Source: Micromonospora sp. U21 (GTDB lineage Bacteria > Actinomycetota > Actinomycetes > Mycobacteriales > Micromonosporaceae). Taken from it: 54,034 nucleotides of DNA. Location of the stretch: assembly GCF_018070045.1 (NCBI RefSeq), contig NZ_JAGPYK010000039.1, positions 1-54,034 of the forward strand, in the 5' to 3' direction. A model generated the notes under the pieces. That model did not search any database. It was not told the origin of the DNA and was given only the letters and a program-made list of their open reading frames with translations. This document shows, one piece after another, positions 43,718-53,048 of the stretch (its first letter is position 1; each line of letters begins with the position of its first letter). The position numbers and the translations under genes were made by a program.

Positions 43718-44035
43718 ATGCCCGCACCGAAGAAGTACAACGATGAGCTGCGTGAGCGTGCGACCCGGTTGGCGGTCGAGGCCCGGCGGGACCCGGCGTC
43801 CGCGGTGGGAGCGATCCGGCGGATCGCCGGCCAGCTCGGGGTTCATCCCGAGGCGTTGCGGACCTGGGTGAAGAAGGCCGAGACCGACGCCGGTGACCGG
43901 CCCGGCATCACCAGCACTGATGCCGAACGCCTCGCCGTACTCGAACGGGAGGTGCGCGAGCTGCGCCGGGCGAACCAGATCCTGAAGTCCGCGGCGTCTT
44001 TCTTCGCGGCGGAGCTGGACCGTCCGTCGCGATGA
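43718..44035 (+). CDS. IS3-family transposase OrfA
   Basis: 105 residues: helix-turn-helix (VGAIRRIAGQLGVHPEALRTWVKKAE) and leucine zipper (ERLAVLEREVRELRRANQILKSAASFF). The stop overlaps orfB by 4 bp (ATGA), consistent with a frameshifted or coupled OrfAB product. Confidence 0.85.
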   Translation: MPAPKKYNDELRERATRLAVEARRDPASAVGAIRRIAGQLGVHPEALRTWVKKAETDAGDRPGITSTDAERLAVLEREVRELRRANQILKSAASFFAAELDRPSR

Positions 44036-44649
44036 AGGTCGCCTTCGTCGACTCCCAGAAGGCCGAACACGGTGTCCAGCCGGTCCTGCAGGCGCTCGAA
44101 GACACGCCGGCACAGATCGCACCGTCGACCTACTACGCCGCCAAGACCCGCCCGGCATCAGCCCGGTCGCGGCGCGACGAGGAGCTGACCGCGATGATCG
44201 AGCGGACCCACGCGGAGAACTACGGCGTCTACGGCGCCCGCAAGATCTGGCACGAGTTGCACCGGCGTGGGGTGCGGGTCGCCCGGTGCACGGTCGAGCG
44301 GCTGATGCGTGAGTCCGGGCTACGTGGGCTGCTGCGCGACAAGTCACCGCGCACGACCCGGCCCGCCGCCGAGACCGGACGTCCCGCTGACCTGGTCAAA
44401 CGCGACTTCACCGCGGCCGGGCCGAATCAGCTGTGGGTCGCGGACCTGACCTACGTGCGTACCAGCGTGGGCTGGGTGTACGCCGCGTTCATCCTCGACG
44501 TGTACTCCCGGCTGATCGTCGGCTGGCAGGTGTCCACGAGTCTCTACACCGACCTGGCCCTCGACGCGCTGAAGATGGCGATCTGGCGTCGCGAAAATCA
44601 AGGCGCTGACCTGGGCGGACTGGTCCATCACTCGGACAGAGGAGTCCAG

Positions 44650-46136
44650 GGCGAATTCAGCTGGTCGTCGCAACACCTTGACCACGGAGGTTTGCGATGG
44701 GGCGCGGGAAGAAGCAGATACCTGAGGTGCCGGCTGGTGCGCGGCGCCAGTGGGCGTCGGATCGGGCGTTGCGGCCGCCGATGCGTTCACCGGGACGGCC
44801 GGAGCCGTCTCGTGCGGTGCAGCGGGACTTCTGGCGGCGGATCGCGTCGGGAGTAACCACGCTGGAGGCCGCGGAGGCTGTGGGTGTGTCGTGGCCGGTC
44901 GGGTCTCGGTGGTTCCGTCACGCTGGCGGCATGCCGCCGATCAGCCTGGACGAGCCCACCGGCCGTTACCTGTCATTCGCCGAGCGCGAGGAGATCGCGT
45001 TGCTGCGCGCCCAGGGGGTCGGCGTGCGTGAGATCGCCCGCAGGATCGGACGCGACCCGGGAACAATCTCACGCGAGCTGCGCCGTAACTCAGCGACCAG
45101 GGGCGGTAAGCCGGTCTACCGGCTCTGGTGGCGCAGTGGAAGGCGCAGCAGGCCGCGAAGCGCCCGAAGACCGCGAAGCTCGTGAGCAATGGCAGGTTGC
45201 GTGAGTACGTGCAGGACCGGCTCGCCGGCAGGGTCCGTCGACCCGACGGCACGGTCGTCCCCGGGCCTGAGGCGCCCACGTGGAAGGGGCTGAACAAGCC
45301 GCATCGGCAGGACCGCCGCTGGGCGACGGCGTGGAGCCCGGAGCAGATCTCGCACCGGCTCCGTGTCGACTTCCCTGATGATGAGTCCATGCGCATCAGC
45401 CACGAGGCGATCTACCAGTCGCTGTTCATTCAGGGGCGTGGGGCGCTCAAGCGCGACCTGGTCGCGTGTCTGCGCACCGGCCGGGCGCTGCGGGTTCCCA
45501 GAGCGCGGTCCCAGAACAAGCCGCAAGGGCATGTCACTGCCGATGTCGTCCTGTCCGAGCGCCCCGCCGAAGCCGCGGACCGCGCGGTCCCCGGGCACTG
45601 GGAAGGGGATCTGATCATCGGGACGGGCCGTTCCGCGATCGGCACGCTCGTCGAGCGCTCCAGCCGCTGCACGCTTCTGGTGCATCTGCCTCGGTTGCAG
45701 GGCTGGGGCGAGAAACCACCCGTGAAGAACGGTCCCTCGCTCGGCGGCTACGGCGCCATCGCGATGAACACCGCGCTGAGAACGTCGATGACGAAGTTGC
45801 CCCAGCAACTGCGCAAGACCCTCACCTGGGACCGTGGGAAGGAACTCTCCGGTCATGCGCAGTTCGCCCTCGATACCGGCACGAAGGTGTACTTCGCCGA
45901 TCCGCACTCGCCCTGGCAGCGGCCGACGAACGAGAACACTAACGGGCTGCTGCGTCAGTACTTTCCGAAGGGCACCGACCTGTCGAGATGGTCCGATGAG
46001 GACCTCGAAGCCGCCGCCCTCGCGGTCAACAGCCGGCCCCGCAAGAGCCTTGGCTGGAAGACCCCGGCCGAGGTCTTCGCCGAACAGCTACGCTCGCTAC
46101 AGCAGTCCGGTGTTGCAACGACCGATTGAACTCGCC
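44650..46136 (+). mobile_element. IS30-family insertion sequence
   Basis: 28-bp imperfect inverted ends, GGCGAATTCA...GCAACACC at 44650-44677 and its inverted partner at 46109-46136, enclose one transposase gene. The element is 1,487 bp with a 3-bp CAG duplication. It is nested in orfB of the IS3 element. Confidence 0.88.
44697..46129 (+). pseudogene. IS30-family transposase with a frameshift
   Basis: The first frame has the IS30 HTH (LSFAEREEIALLRAQGVGVREIARRIGRDPGTISRELRRN). The second has GHWEGDLIIG (first Asp), TWDRGKELSGHAQFALDTG (Asp) and DPHSPWQRPTNENTNGLLRQYFPKGTDLS (Glu). The frames join at about 45120 through what looks like a one-base loss after GTCTACCGG (expected YRALVAQWKAQ). 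Unless expression involves frameshifting, the transposase is broken. Confidence 0.8.
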
Positions 46137-46487
46137 CAGTACACCTCCACCGAGTTCCGCACCACCCTGACCAGCCTGAACATGCGCCCGTCGATGGGTC
46201 GGGTCGGCTCCTGCTACGACAACGCCGTCGCCGAATCGTTCTTCGCGACCCTCAAGACCGAGATCGGCACCCGCGTGTGGGCCACCCGTGAGCAGGCCCG
46301 ACGAGACGTCTTCGCCTACCTCACCTACTACAACCACAACCGTCTGCACTCGACGCTCAACCACCGCACGCCCCACGAGACGCGTGCCTGCTACCGTCAA
46401 GCCCTCGCCCTCGCGGCATGAAACCCCGGTGTCCGGTCCCAGGGTGGAACTTCACAGGTCAGCGAGCCGCGTTGGTTGCCTGGGGGT

Positions 46488-46506
46488 CAAGGGGTCGTCG
46501 GTTCGA
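46488..46506 (+). repeat. 19-bp direct repeat, left copy (att-like)
   Basis: CAAGGGGTCGTCGGTTCGA is identical to 49500-49518. It resembles the T-arm end of a tRNA and brackets a ~3-kb segment. Confidence 0.65.
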
Positions 46507-46512
46507 CGCTGC

Positions 46513-46786
46513 CTACGTTTGTCGCTCACCTCTAGCAGCTGCTAGTCGAGCTGCCCGGCTGGCCCTTACACGCGCGACCTTGGCAGGCGACTGAAAGACT
46601 TCGTCAAGGATGTCATCCATGAGGTCCAAGACCTCTCGCGCGTCTGCTTCTTCCACCACCATCGAAGCAAGATCACCGTGGGCGGCATCGTTACCGACGA
46701 GGCGAATCGCATGGGCTGCGTCCTTCGCGTCCTCTCGAATCAACCCTTGATTCGCCAGCTCATCAATCTTCTTCTCTAGGCTCCGG
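46513..46786 (-). pseudogene. DUF4145-like protein, C-terminal part
   Basis: Encodes RSLEKKIDELANQGLIREDAKDAAHAIRLVGNDAAHGDLASMVVEEADAREVLDLMDDILDEVF, the typical DUF4145 C-terminus. The 5' part is removed by the adjacent IS3 element. On the other side, at about 48054-48090, the minus strand shows MNSARR, the motif expected just before this segment. Confidence 0.65.
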
Positions 46787-46852
46787 GTCTGCTGCACCGA
46801 TAGGTGACATCTGAGATGGCTTGCCCTGGTGGCGGGCTGGAAGGATGTTGCT

Positions 46853-47161
46853 GTGCCCAAGCCCTACCCTCGTGAGTTCCGTGATGATGTTGTGCGGGTG
46901 GCCCGTGACCGTGACCCGGGCGTGTCGGTCGAGCAGATCGCGAAGGACTTCGGGGTCCACCCGATGACGTTGTTCAAGTGGCTGCGCCAGGGCGACATCG
47001 GCGCCGGGACCAAGCCTGGCGTCAGTGGCAGCGACTCGGCCGAGCTGCGTGAGGCCCGTAAGCGGATCAAGCTGCTTGAGCAGGAGAACGAGGTCCTGCG
47101 CCGGGCCGCGGCGTACTTGTCGCAGGCGAATCTGCCGGGAAAAGGCTCTACCCGCTCGTGA
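46853..47161 (+). CDS. IS3-family transposase OrfA
   Basis: 102 residues from GTG 46853 (GGAAGG upstream): REFRDDVVRVARDRDPGVSVEQIAKDFGVHPMTLFKWLRQ is the helix-turn-helix, followed by a leucine zipper (LREARKRIKLLEQENEVLRRAAAYLSQ). Overlaps orfB by 4 bp (GTGA). Confidence 0.88.
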   Translation: MPKPYPREFRDDVVRVARDRDPGVSVEQIAKDFGVHPMTLFKWLRQGDIGAGTKPGVSGSDSAELREARKRIKLLEQENEVLRRAAAYLSQANLPGKGSTRS

Positions 47162-48021
47162 GCGAGCTGGCCGCCGACGGGGTCCCCGTGGCGGTGACGT
47201 GCCGGGTATTGAACATTGCTCGTCAGCCTTACTACCGGTGGCTTGCCCGCCGTGTCACCGACGCCGAGCTGGCTGAGGCGTATCGGGCGGACGCGTTGTT
47301 CGACGCCCATCGTGATGACCCGGAGTTCGGATATCGGTTCCTGGCTGATGAGGCCCGCGCTGCTGGCCAGCCGATGGTCGAGCGCACCGCCTGGAAAATC
47401 TGCTCCGGCATGGGCTGGTGGAGCGCGTTCAGCAAGAAGAAGCGTCGGGGCAAGGGCGGCAAGGTCGGTCCGCCCGTGCACGACGATCTGGTGCGCCGCG
47501 ACTTCACCGCCCACGGCCCGAATCGGTTGTGGCTGGCCGACATCACTGAACACCGCACCGGTGAGGGCAAGCTGTATCTGTGCGCGATCAAGGACGTGTG
47601 GTCCAACCGGATCGTCGGCTACTCCATCGACTCACGCATGAAATCGAGGCTGACCGTCAACGCCCTGCACAACGCCGTAGCCCGCCGTGGCGACGTGGCC
47701 GGCTGCGTGCTGCACACCGACCGCGGGTCGCAGTTTCGAAGCCGGAAATTCGTCCGTGCCCTCAACCAGCACCACGTGACCGGGTCGATGGGCAGAGTCG
47801 GCGCCGCCGGCGACAACGCCGCCATGGAATCGTTCTTCGGCCTGCTACAGAACAACGTCCTTGATCGCCGAACCTGGACCACTCGCCAACAGCTCAGGAC
47901 CGCGATCGTGACCTGGGTCGAACGGACCTACCACCGCCGCCGACGCCAACGATCCTTGTCCCGGTTGACCCCTATCGAGTACGAGACCATCATGACCCCA
48001 CCGGCCAGTCAGGCCGCGTGA
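47158..48021 (+). CDS. IS3-family transposase OrfB
   Basis: 287 residues with HTH_21 (YRFLADEARAAGQPMVERTAWKICSGMGWWS) and the rve DDE domain: PNRLWLADITEHRT, CVLHTDRGSQFRSRKF, and SMGRVGAAGDNAAMESFFGLLQNNV. All three acidic residues and the C-terminal YHRRRRQRSLSRLTPIEYE tail are present. Confidence 0.9.
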   Translation: MSELAADGVPVAVTCRVLNIARQPYYRWLARRVTDAELAEAYRADALFDAHRDDPEFGYRFLADEARAAGQPMVERTAWKICSGMGWWSAFSKKKRRGKGGKVGPPVHDDLVRRDFTAHGPNRLWLADITEHRTGEGKLYLCAIKDVWSNRIVGYSIDSRMKSRLTVNALHNAVARRGDVAGCVLHTDRGSQFRSRKFVRALNQHHVTGSMGRVGAAGDNAAMESFFGLLQNNVLDRRTWTTRQQLRTAIVTWVERTYHRRRRQRSLSRLTPIEYETIMTPPASQAA

Positions 48022-48053
48022 CTGAAACTGTCACCTATCGGTGCAGCAGACCC

Positions 48054-48550
48054 ACTCGACGCGCCGAGTTCATGGCTCAGCAGCCCATCGGCGATTCGCG
48101 GTCAAGGACAACTTCTCCATCACTAACTCCTTCTCGTTTCACGGGCGATCACGTCGGTGACGGCTCCCGCCGCTACCACCGGTTGTCACGGTGGCGCTCG
48201 GATCGTCGTGACCACACTGCTCGAGGGCCGCTGGTGCCGGCGGTGCGCTGGGGGAGGGCGTGACCTGACAACCGACGCTGACTGTGGCGGCTCCTTGCCG
48301 ACCAGGCCTGACCGCGTACGTTGCCTCGACCACGATCAATGATTGCCTGTGCCTCGGACCTGCACAGGTGTCGTCACCGGTCACGTCGACCCCCCCAACC
48401 TGCCGACCATCGGCAGTGCGGCGATCACGACACCGGCTTGCCAGACATCTGTCCCGCGACGAGCGCACCACGCGAAGATTGGCGGGACCCTGACACGGTG
48501 GCCGCCGTGGTAGTCGCGAGCGATCAGCGCATCCACATCAAGGAGGACCC
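48054..48550. other. Intergenic stretch with DUF4145 5' scrap
   Basis: Only the first ~40 bp carry the leftover DUF4145 N-terminal motif (minus strand). The remainder shows no gene with plausible protein character. Confidence 0.4.
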
Positions 48551-48940
48551 ATGAAAACGGTGACCCTTCGGCGGGTCTACGACGATCTCTCGCCCGATGA
48601 CGGCGTTCGGGTGCTGGTCGATCGTGTGTGGCCGCGTGGCTTGACCAAGGAAGCGGTCCACCTTGACGAGTGGATCAAGCACATCGCGCCGTCCACCCCG
48701 CTGCGCCGCTGGTACGGCCACCAACCCGAGCGGTTCGTCGAGTTCCGGCGCCGCTACCTGATCGAACTGCAAGACGTTCAGTCGCAAGCGACGATCGAGC
48801 GGCTCCGGAAGCTAGCCAGCACCACTCCGATCACGCTGCTGACTGCCAGCAAGGACATCGAACACAGTCAGGCAGCAGTCCTCGTCGACCTTCTGCGTGG
48901 GACCCACACCCCGACGTTAGGTGGCGCCGGCTCTGCCTGA
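48551..48940 (+). CDS. DUF488 family protein
   Basis: 129 residues: VTLRRVYDDLSPDDGVRVLVDRVWPRGLTKEAVHLDEWIKHIAPST and LRRWYGHQPERFVEFRRRY match the short YeaO-like DUF488 proteins. ITLLTASKDIEHSQAAVL closes the domain. Function undetermined. AGGAGG lies five bases before the ATG. It lies inside the segment bracketed by the 19-bp repeats. Confidence 0.88.
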   Translation: MKTVTLRRVYDDLSPDDGVRVLVDRVWPRGLTKEAVHLDEWIKHIAPSTPLRRWYGHQPERFVEFRRRYLIELQDVQSQATIERLRKLASTTPITLLTASKDIEHSQAAVLVDLLRGTHTPTLGGAGSA

Positions 48941-49499
48941 CGCGCCTGTCGCGTGCAAGCCGCGCGTCCGGAGCATGCGACCTCTTCGAAAGCCCGACCA
49001 TCGCAAAAGAGACGGTGAGCTGGCCCGCATGCTGTAATTCAGGCCGTCGGGTCAGGGGGGAATGAGCCGATTGGACAGCTCGGGGATGTCCTGTAGCAAG
49101 CAGCAGAGCCCTGGCCGGTCACGACGAACCTGGAAACGCCCGGCTCCCGAGGTCACCAGTGCAGCCGGACTTGCGCAAGCTTCAGAGTTGCGAGCGCGAA
49201 GCGTCATCCGCGGTGGGCAATAGTCGTGGCCCTGACCGACACGAACCCCATCCCTACGGTAGGTGGGTCGCGATCGGTAGGCGCCCGTCCTTTTCTTGGG
49301 CGACGGTAGGTCCCATGACGGCTGTGGGGAAGCGCGGGAATCTGGCGCGGCCTGTCGGCCTGCCCCCGTTTACCCCCCGAAAACCCCCACCCACGGATGA
49401 CAACCAGTGACAAGAACGATCACTGCCCGATCGGGTCTGTGCAGCTCAGCGTCTACTTTTGACAGTCAATGACAAGGTCAGTATGGCTACGATCGGTAA
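48941..49499. other. Non-coding stretch
   Basis: No credible gene. It contains homopolymer-rich sequence (CCCCCGTTTACCCCCCGAAAACCCCC near 49365-49389 in broken runs), possibly the remains of an element end next to the att-like repeat. Confidence 0.4.
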
Positions 49500-49534
49500 C
49501 AAGGGGTCGTCGGTTCGAATCCGGCCGTCCCGAC
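49500..49534 (+). repeat. 19-bp direct repeat, right copy, within a tRNA 3'-end-like sequence
   Basis: The repeat (49500-49518) continues AATCCGGCCGTCCCGAC, so the T-arm CGG-TTCGAAT-CCG and an acceptor strand can be read, but the 5' half of a tRNA is absent. An integrase remnant starts 115 bp away. It reads as an attachment site. Confidence 0.6.
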
Positions 49535-49647
49535 AGAGTTTCGGCAGGTCTGGGCCTTGATTCACTTCCGTGAGTCGAGGCCTTCTTGCTGTTCCGTCTC
49601 ACAATTTCTCACGTACGCCCGCACTGCTGAATTCTCGGATGTGGGAG

Positions 49648-50212
49648 TCACCCGAACAGCCCTGATTCGAGGTGCTCGGCCGCCACTTTCAGGTGGCTGC
49701 TGTCGGGGTGGACGTACACCCCGTTTGGCGAGTGTGCCGCCGTCGGCGTGGCCGGCCCAGGCCGCCAGCACGACGTCGGGCACTCCGGCGCCGGCGAGGT
49801 AGGCCAGGCAGGCGTGCCGCGAGTCGTACGGCCGGACCTTGCGGACTTCGACCTTGGTCATCAGCTCGTACACCCGGCGGCGGAGCCAGTCGGTGCGCTG
49901 TGGCTGGCCGAGTTCGTTGACCAGGACGTAGCCGCTGTCGACGTAGGCGTTACCGGCCTTCAGCCGTTCCTTCTTCTGGAGGGTGTGGAACGCCTTGAGC
50001 GCCTTCGTTACCGTCGCGGGCATCGGCAGGCCGCCTTTGCCGGCCGCCGATTTGGCTTCCATCTCCTCGATTTCACCGTCGACGAGCGTCCGGGTGTTGT
50101 CCCCGGCCGCGATCGTGCCGGCCTCGAAGTCGACATCGGACCAGCGCAGCCCACGCACCTCGGTCGGCCGGAGACCCATCGGCGACAGCAGGCAGACGGC
50201 GTAGAGGCGACC
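49648..50212 (-). pseudogene. Tyrosine-recombinase integrase remnant, frameshifted
   Basis: LGRLYAVCLLSPMGLRPTEVRGLRWSDVDFEAG gives the first catalytic Arg; RKVRPYDSRHACLAYLAGAG and LAAWAGHADGGTLAKR give HxxR-like and second His motifs. An extra G in a GGGG run near 49728 shifts the frame; corrected, it ends VYVHPDSSHLKVAAEHLESGLFG-stop with the catalytic Tyr. The N-terminal DNA-binding part is missing, since similarity begins at 50212. Confidence 0.7.
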
Positions 50213-50492
50213 TAGATCTTGCAGCCGGCCCGGTCGGTGCCGGCGCAGGAGACGGCGGACGCGGATGCGGACAGCGGCAGCCGGGAGTCGGCGATCACCG
50301 CTTCTCTGCCGAGCTGCCGCGCGATCTGCTCCGCCAACGACCCCGGCCAACGGGTCGGTCAGGACCAGCCGGCCGAGGTCGAACACCGGCCGGTCGTCGG
50401 CCGGCTCGTCGTCGCGCGGGGAACCAGGCGGTGGCGGTGACAGCGAATAGCGCGGTCACCGCCACGATAACCCAGCGGGCGGTCCTGATCAC
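50212..50492 (-). pseudogene. Small membrane-anchored protein, frameshifted
   Basis: Starts GTG 50492, overlapping the upstream stop by 4 bp: IRTARWVIVAVTALFAVTATAWFPAR (one N-terminal membrane helix), then, after one-base shifts, DDEPADDRPVFDLGRLVLTDPLAG and SLAEQIARQLGREAVIADSRLPLSASASAVSCAG, ending CKI-stop at 50212. At least two single-base shifts (one in a GGGG run near 50347). No family recognised. Confidence 0.45.
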
Positions 50493-50680
50493 TTCCGGAG
50501 TTTCACCTGGACGGCGCCAGGTGTCAGATACAGATCCAGCAACTTGGCCCGAATCGCGTAGTCGACGTCGTTCGGGCTCAATTCGTCCGGTGCGATCCGG
50601 TGGCTCAGATCGATGCCGATCTGCGTGGTGTTGATGTCGCCCCCGTCGTTGGTGCCGAGTGCGGTGACAGTCGGTCGGCC
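50489..50680 (-). pseudogene. C-terminal remnant of an unknown protein
   Basis: The minus strand reads TVTALGTNDGGDINTTQIGIDLSHRIAPDELSPNDVDYAIRAKLLDLYLTPGAVQVKLRK-stop, convincing protein sequence without a start codon. Upstream similarity is lost at about 50680. With the 50212-50492 gene it forms the tail of a translationally coupled pair. Confidence 0.4.
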
Positions 50681-50710
50681 GACGGGATGCCCGCGGCCTT
50701 CGACAAGCCC

Positions 50711-50800
50711 AATAGGGGCGCCGGCATATTAGCCATGAATGGCGCTCACGGTAGCGCAACGCTGACGAATGTGACCATCACCAACTCGGCCTGCCGGTAA
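50711..50800 (+). pseudogene. Possible beta-helix protein fragment
   Basis: NRGAGILAMNGAHGSATLTNVTITNSACR-stop resembles one rung pair of a right-handed parallel beta-helix (GGGI..., LTNVTITNS). Too short to be a gene; only suggestive. Confidence 0.25.
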
Positions 50801-51133
50801 TATCGTGCGAGAACCAGGATCGGGCTTTGTGATCATGGGCGGTTAGCCCGTTGCCAATCGCTCGGACATGAACGCCTACCTGAGGTTTGGTGGTTGAACG
50901 ACCAGCCATGTGGCGTCTTCCCGGTCGAACTCGACCGGGAACACGCTCCTGGCTGGTCGTACCGAGGCCATCGGGACGACTACTACCGGTGGGTCGAGCG
51001 GGACGATCTTGCTGGCCGGCTGAGCCGCGGTTCTCACCTGGCCGGCGTCGAGAAGGCGGCGCGGGAGACGGGCCAGGGCTTGAACTCTGGCTGCATCGCC
51101 CGGACGGGCCCGGTCAATTCATGGAGGAGCGAG
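50801..51133. other. Region upstream of the methyltransferase
   Basis: The open frame of the methyltransferase extends back to 50894, but its first 80 codons give low-similarity sequence and a good ribosome site sits at the later start, so I treat this as non-coding. Confidence 0.4.
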
Positions 51134-51928
51134 ATGGACGGAGCGGATCTGGACTGCTGGTCCGCCGTCGCCGCAGGCTGGGCCGAGTTCTGGGGCGGGT
51201 TCCCCGAGCCCGCCTGGAGTGCCGTGGCCCAGGCGAGCGGGATCGGCCCGGGCTCGCGCGTGCTCGACGTGGGGTGCGGCAGCGGCGAACTCCTCGCGTA
51301 CCTCGACCGGCTCGGCGCCTCGACGGCGGGCGTTGACCCGGCGCCCGGCATGATCGAGGTCGCCCGCGCCCGGGCGACCGGGGCCGACATCCGGCTCGGC
51401 CGTGCTGAGCAGCTTCCCTGGCCGGACGGGGAGTTCGACCTGGTGACGTCGTTCAACGCCCTGCAATTTGCCGACGACGTCCTTGACGCCCTCACCGAGT
51501 TCGTCCGCGTCGCGGCGCCCGGCGGCCTCGTCGCGATCTCCAACTGGGCCGAGGCCGCCCGCAACGACCTGAACACGATCGAGGACGCCGTCGCGTACGC
51601 CGCCGGCGAGCAGCCGCGACCCATCGGCGGACTATGGCAACCCGGTGGTCTCGGCGAGTTGCTCGGCGCCGGAGGTCTCGACGTCGTGTCCGCGGGGCTC
51701 GTCGAGGTCCCTTGGCACGCACCCGATGACGACGCGCTCGTCCGTGGCGTGCTGTTGGGCGAAGATCCAGCCACCATGGCTACCGCGGCACCCACGGTGA
51801 TCGCCGCCGCCCGACGGTTCCGGACCCCGCCCGGGGGCTACCGCCTCGTCAACGCGTTTCGGTACGCCGTCGGGCGTACGCCGGGCGACGCTTTCGAGTC
51901 GAGGGTCGGCACGATGGGGGAGGCCTGA
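51134..51928 (+). CDS. Class I SAM-dependent methyltransferase
   Basis: 264 residues. SAM-binding motif I SRVLDVGCGSGELLAYL, motif II region TAGVDPAPGMIEVARARA, the acidic/aromatic motif EQLPWPDGEFDLVTSFNALQFADD and APGGLVAISNW define a Methyltransf_11-type fold. AGGAG lies before ATG 51134. The acceptor substrate is unknown. Confidence 0.9.
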   Translation: MDGADLDCWSAVAAGWAEFWGGFPEPAWSAVAQASGIGPGSRVLDVGCGSGELLAYLDRLGASTAGVDPAPGMIEVARARATGADIRLGRAEQLPWPDGEFDLVTSFNALQFADDVLDALTEFVRVAAPGGLVAISNWAEAARNDLNTIEDAVAYAAGEQPRPIGGLWQPGGLGELLGAGGLDVVSAGLVEVPWHAPDDDALVRGVLLGEDPATMATAAPTVIAAARRFRTPPGGYRLVNAFRYAVGRTPGDAFESRVGTMGEA

Positions 51929-52388
51929 GCGGTGCTGTCCTCGACCCCTGCTTGGTGCCCCGGTGGCCGGCGCTACCAGCCGCGCAGTCGTGGCCAGACC
52001 GTGCGGACCGTCCGCCTGCCGGGCTCGCGTACCTGATAAACGTGGTGCTGGGCGGCCGTCGCGCACGCGTGGATCGGCAGCACTCGCACCTGCGTGCCGA
52101 CCGTAGGTCGGGTAGGCCGCGTTGTGCTTCAAAATGGCTTCGCTGGCTCTCTGCTTTGGGTTTGAGCCCGTCGACGACGACCAGCAGGTGAAGGCGGTCG
52201 GTGTCGATGTCGTCGGGTTCGCGGCCGGGCAGGTCAATCCCGGCGACGCATGCGGCTGGTGGGCTCCAGGTGAGCGGCTCGTCGATTCCCACCACCGCGA
52301 GCAGGCCGGCGGCGCGCCGGGAGGCTGGACGGTCTGACGACTGCCCGACGAGGAGATCCGCTTTACCCGCCCGGTACGGTTGTTGACC
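51929..52388. other. Non-coding stretch, possible remnant on minus strand
   Basis: On the minus strand 52100-52300 reads VVGIDEPLTWSPPAACVAGIDLPGREPDDIDTDRLHLLVVVDGLKPKAES, which looks protein-like, but it has no conserved start and ends in nonsense. I cannot name it. TACGGT at 52375-52380 may be the -10 of the HAD gene. Confidence 0.35.
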
Positions 52389-53048
52389 GTGCAGCGGTTA
52401 GCGCTTTTCGATCTCGACAACACGCTCGTGGACCGTTTGGAAGCATTCCGGCGCTGGGCGGTCGAGTTCTGCGCCGATCGCGAACTGCCGGACGACGCGT
52501 TGGCCTGGCTGATCGCTACGGATCAGGACGGGACCGTGCCCCGTGGCTGGTTCTTCGGCGAGGTGATGGAGCGTTTCGGACTGGCATCGGCGGATGACAC
52601 ATGGAGGCAGTACCGACGCCGGATGCCGGAGTTGGTGAGCTGCCGCGAAGAGGTGCTGAGGTCGCTGACGCTACTGCGTGACGAGGGCTGGACGGTGGCG
52701 ATCGTAACCAACGGCCAGGCCGACAACCAGTTGCGCAAGATCAGGCGTACCGGACTGGACCGATGCGTCGATGCTTGGGCAGTGTCCGGAGAGCTGGGTA
52801 TCCGGAAGCCAGCACGCGAGATCTTTGAGGCGGCGGCCCGTGGGTGCGGCCTCGATCTGCTGCGCGGGGGCTGGGCGATCGGTGACAGCCCTGTACTTGA
52901 TGTCGAGGGTGGCCGCGCGGCAGGGCTTGCCACCCTTTGGGTCAGTCGAGGGAAGGAATGGCCGGCGGAACTCACTCCGCCGGACCACACCGTCACGGAC
53001 GTAGTGGCCGCTGTCGAGGTACTGCGACGCGAGGACTCCGGCCTGTAG
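52389..53048 (+). CDS. HAD-superfamily hydrolase
   Basis: About 219 residues. Motif I ALFDLDNTLVDR (nucleophile Asp), motif II VAIVTNGQ, motif III Lys in GIRKPAREIF, and motif IV GDSPVLDVEGG. The helical cap at residues 20-85 makes it a subfamily I phosphatase. TTG codons at 52380 and 52383 are alternative starts; GTG 52389 lies eight bases after TACGGT. The substrate is probably a small phosphorylated metabolite. Confidence 0.85.
   Translation: MQRLALFDLDNTLVDRLEAFRRWAVEFCADRELPDDALAWLIATDQDGTVPRGWFFGEVMERFGLASADDTWRQYRRRMPELVSCREEVLRSLTLLRDEGWTVAIVTNGQADNQLRKIRRTGLDRCVDAWAVSGELGIRKPAREIFEAAARGCGLDLLRGGWAIGDSPVLDVEGGRAAGLATLWVSRGKEWPAELTPPDHTVTDVVAAVEVLRREDSGL

Larger units (their letters stand above)
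44032..46421 (+). pseudogene. IS3-family transposase OrfB, split by IS30
   Basis: The first part (44032-44649) carries the HTH_21 region and DDE residues up to LVHHSDRGVQ. The second (46140-46421) resumes YTSTEFRTTLTSLNMRPSMGRVGSCYDNAVAESFFATLK, with the final Glu. CAG is duplicated at the break (44647-44649 and 46137-46139). Removing the insert restores an intact frame DRGVQ-YTSTEF. Confidence 0.9.
43667..46447 (+). mobile_element. IS3-family element interrupted by an IS30 element
   Basis: Ends of the type CACCGGG(G)TTTxATG occur near 43672-43685 and, inverted, near 46424-46437. The element has orfA, then orfB, which is split by a complete IS30 insertion. Exact outer boundaries are uncertain by ten bases or so. 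Confidence 0.7.
46787..48053 (+). mobile_element. Intact IS3-family element in the DUF4145 gene
   Basis: Perfect terminal inverted repeats TGCTGCACCGATAGGTGACA at about 46790-46809 and, inverted, 48029-48048, extended on both sides by GGGTC. It has orfA and orfB with all catalytic motifs, so it may be active. Confidence 0.88.

Noticed and set aside
50894..51133. Extended N-terminus of the methyltransferase
   Set aside because: A ribosome-binding site precedes ATG 51134 and the extra 80 residues show no methyltransferase features.
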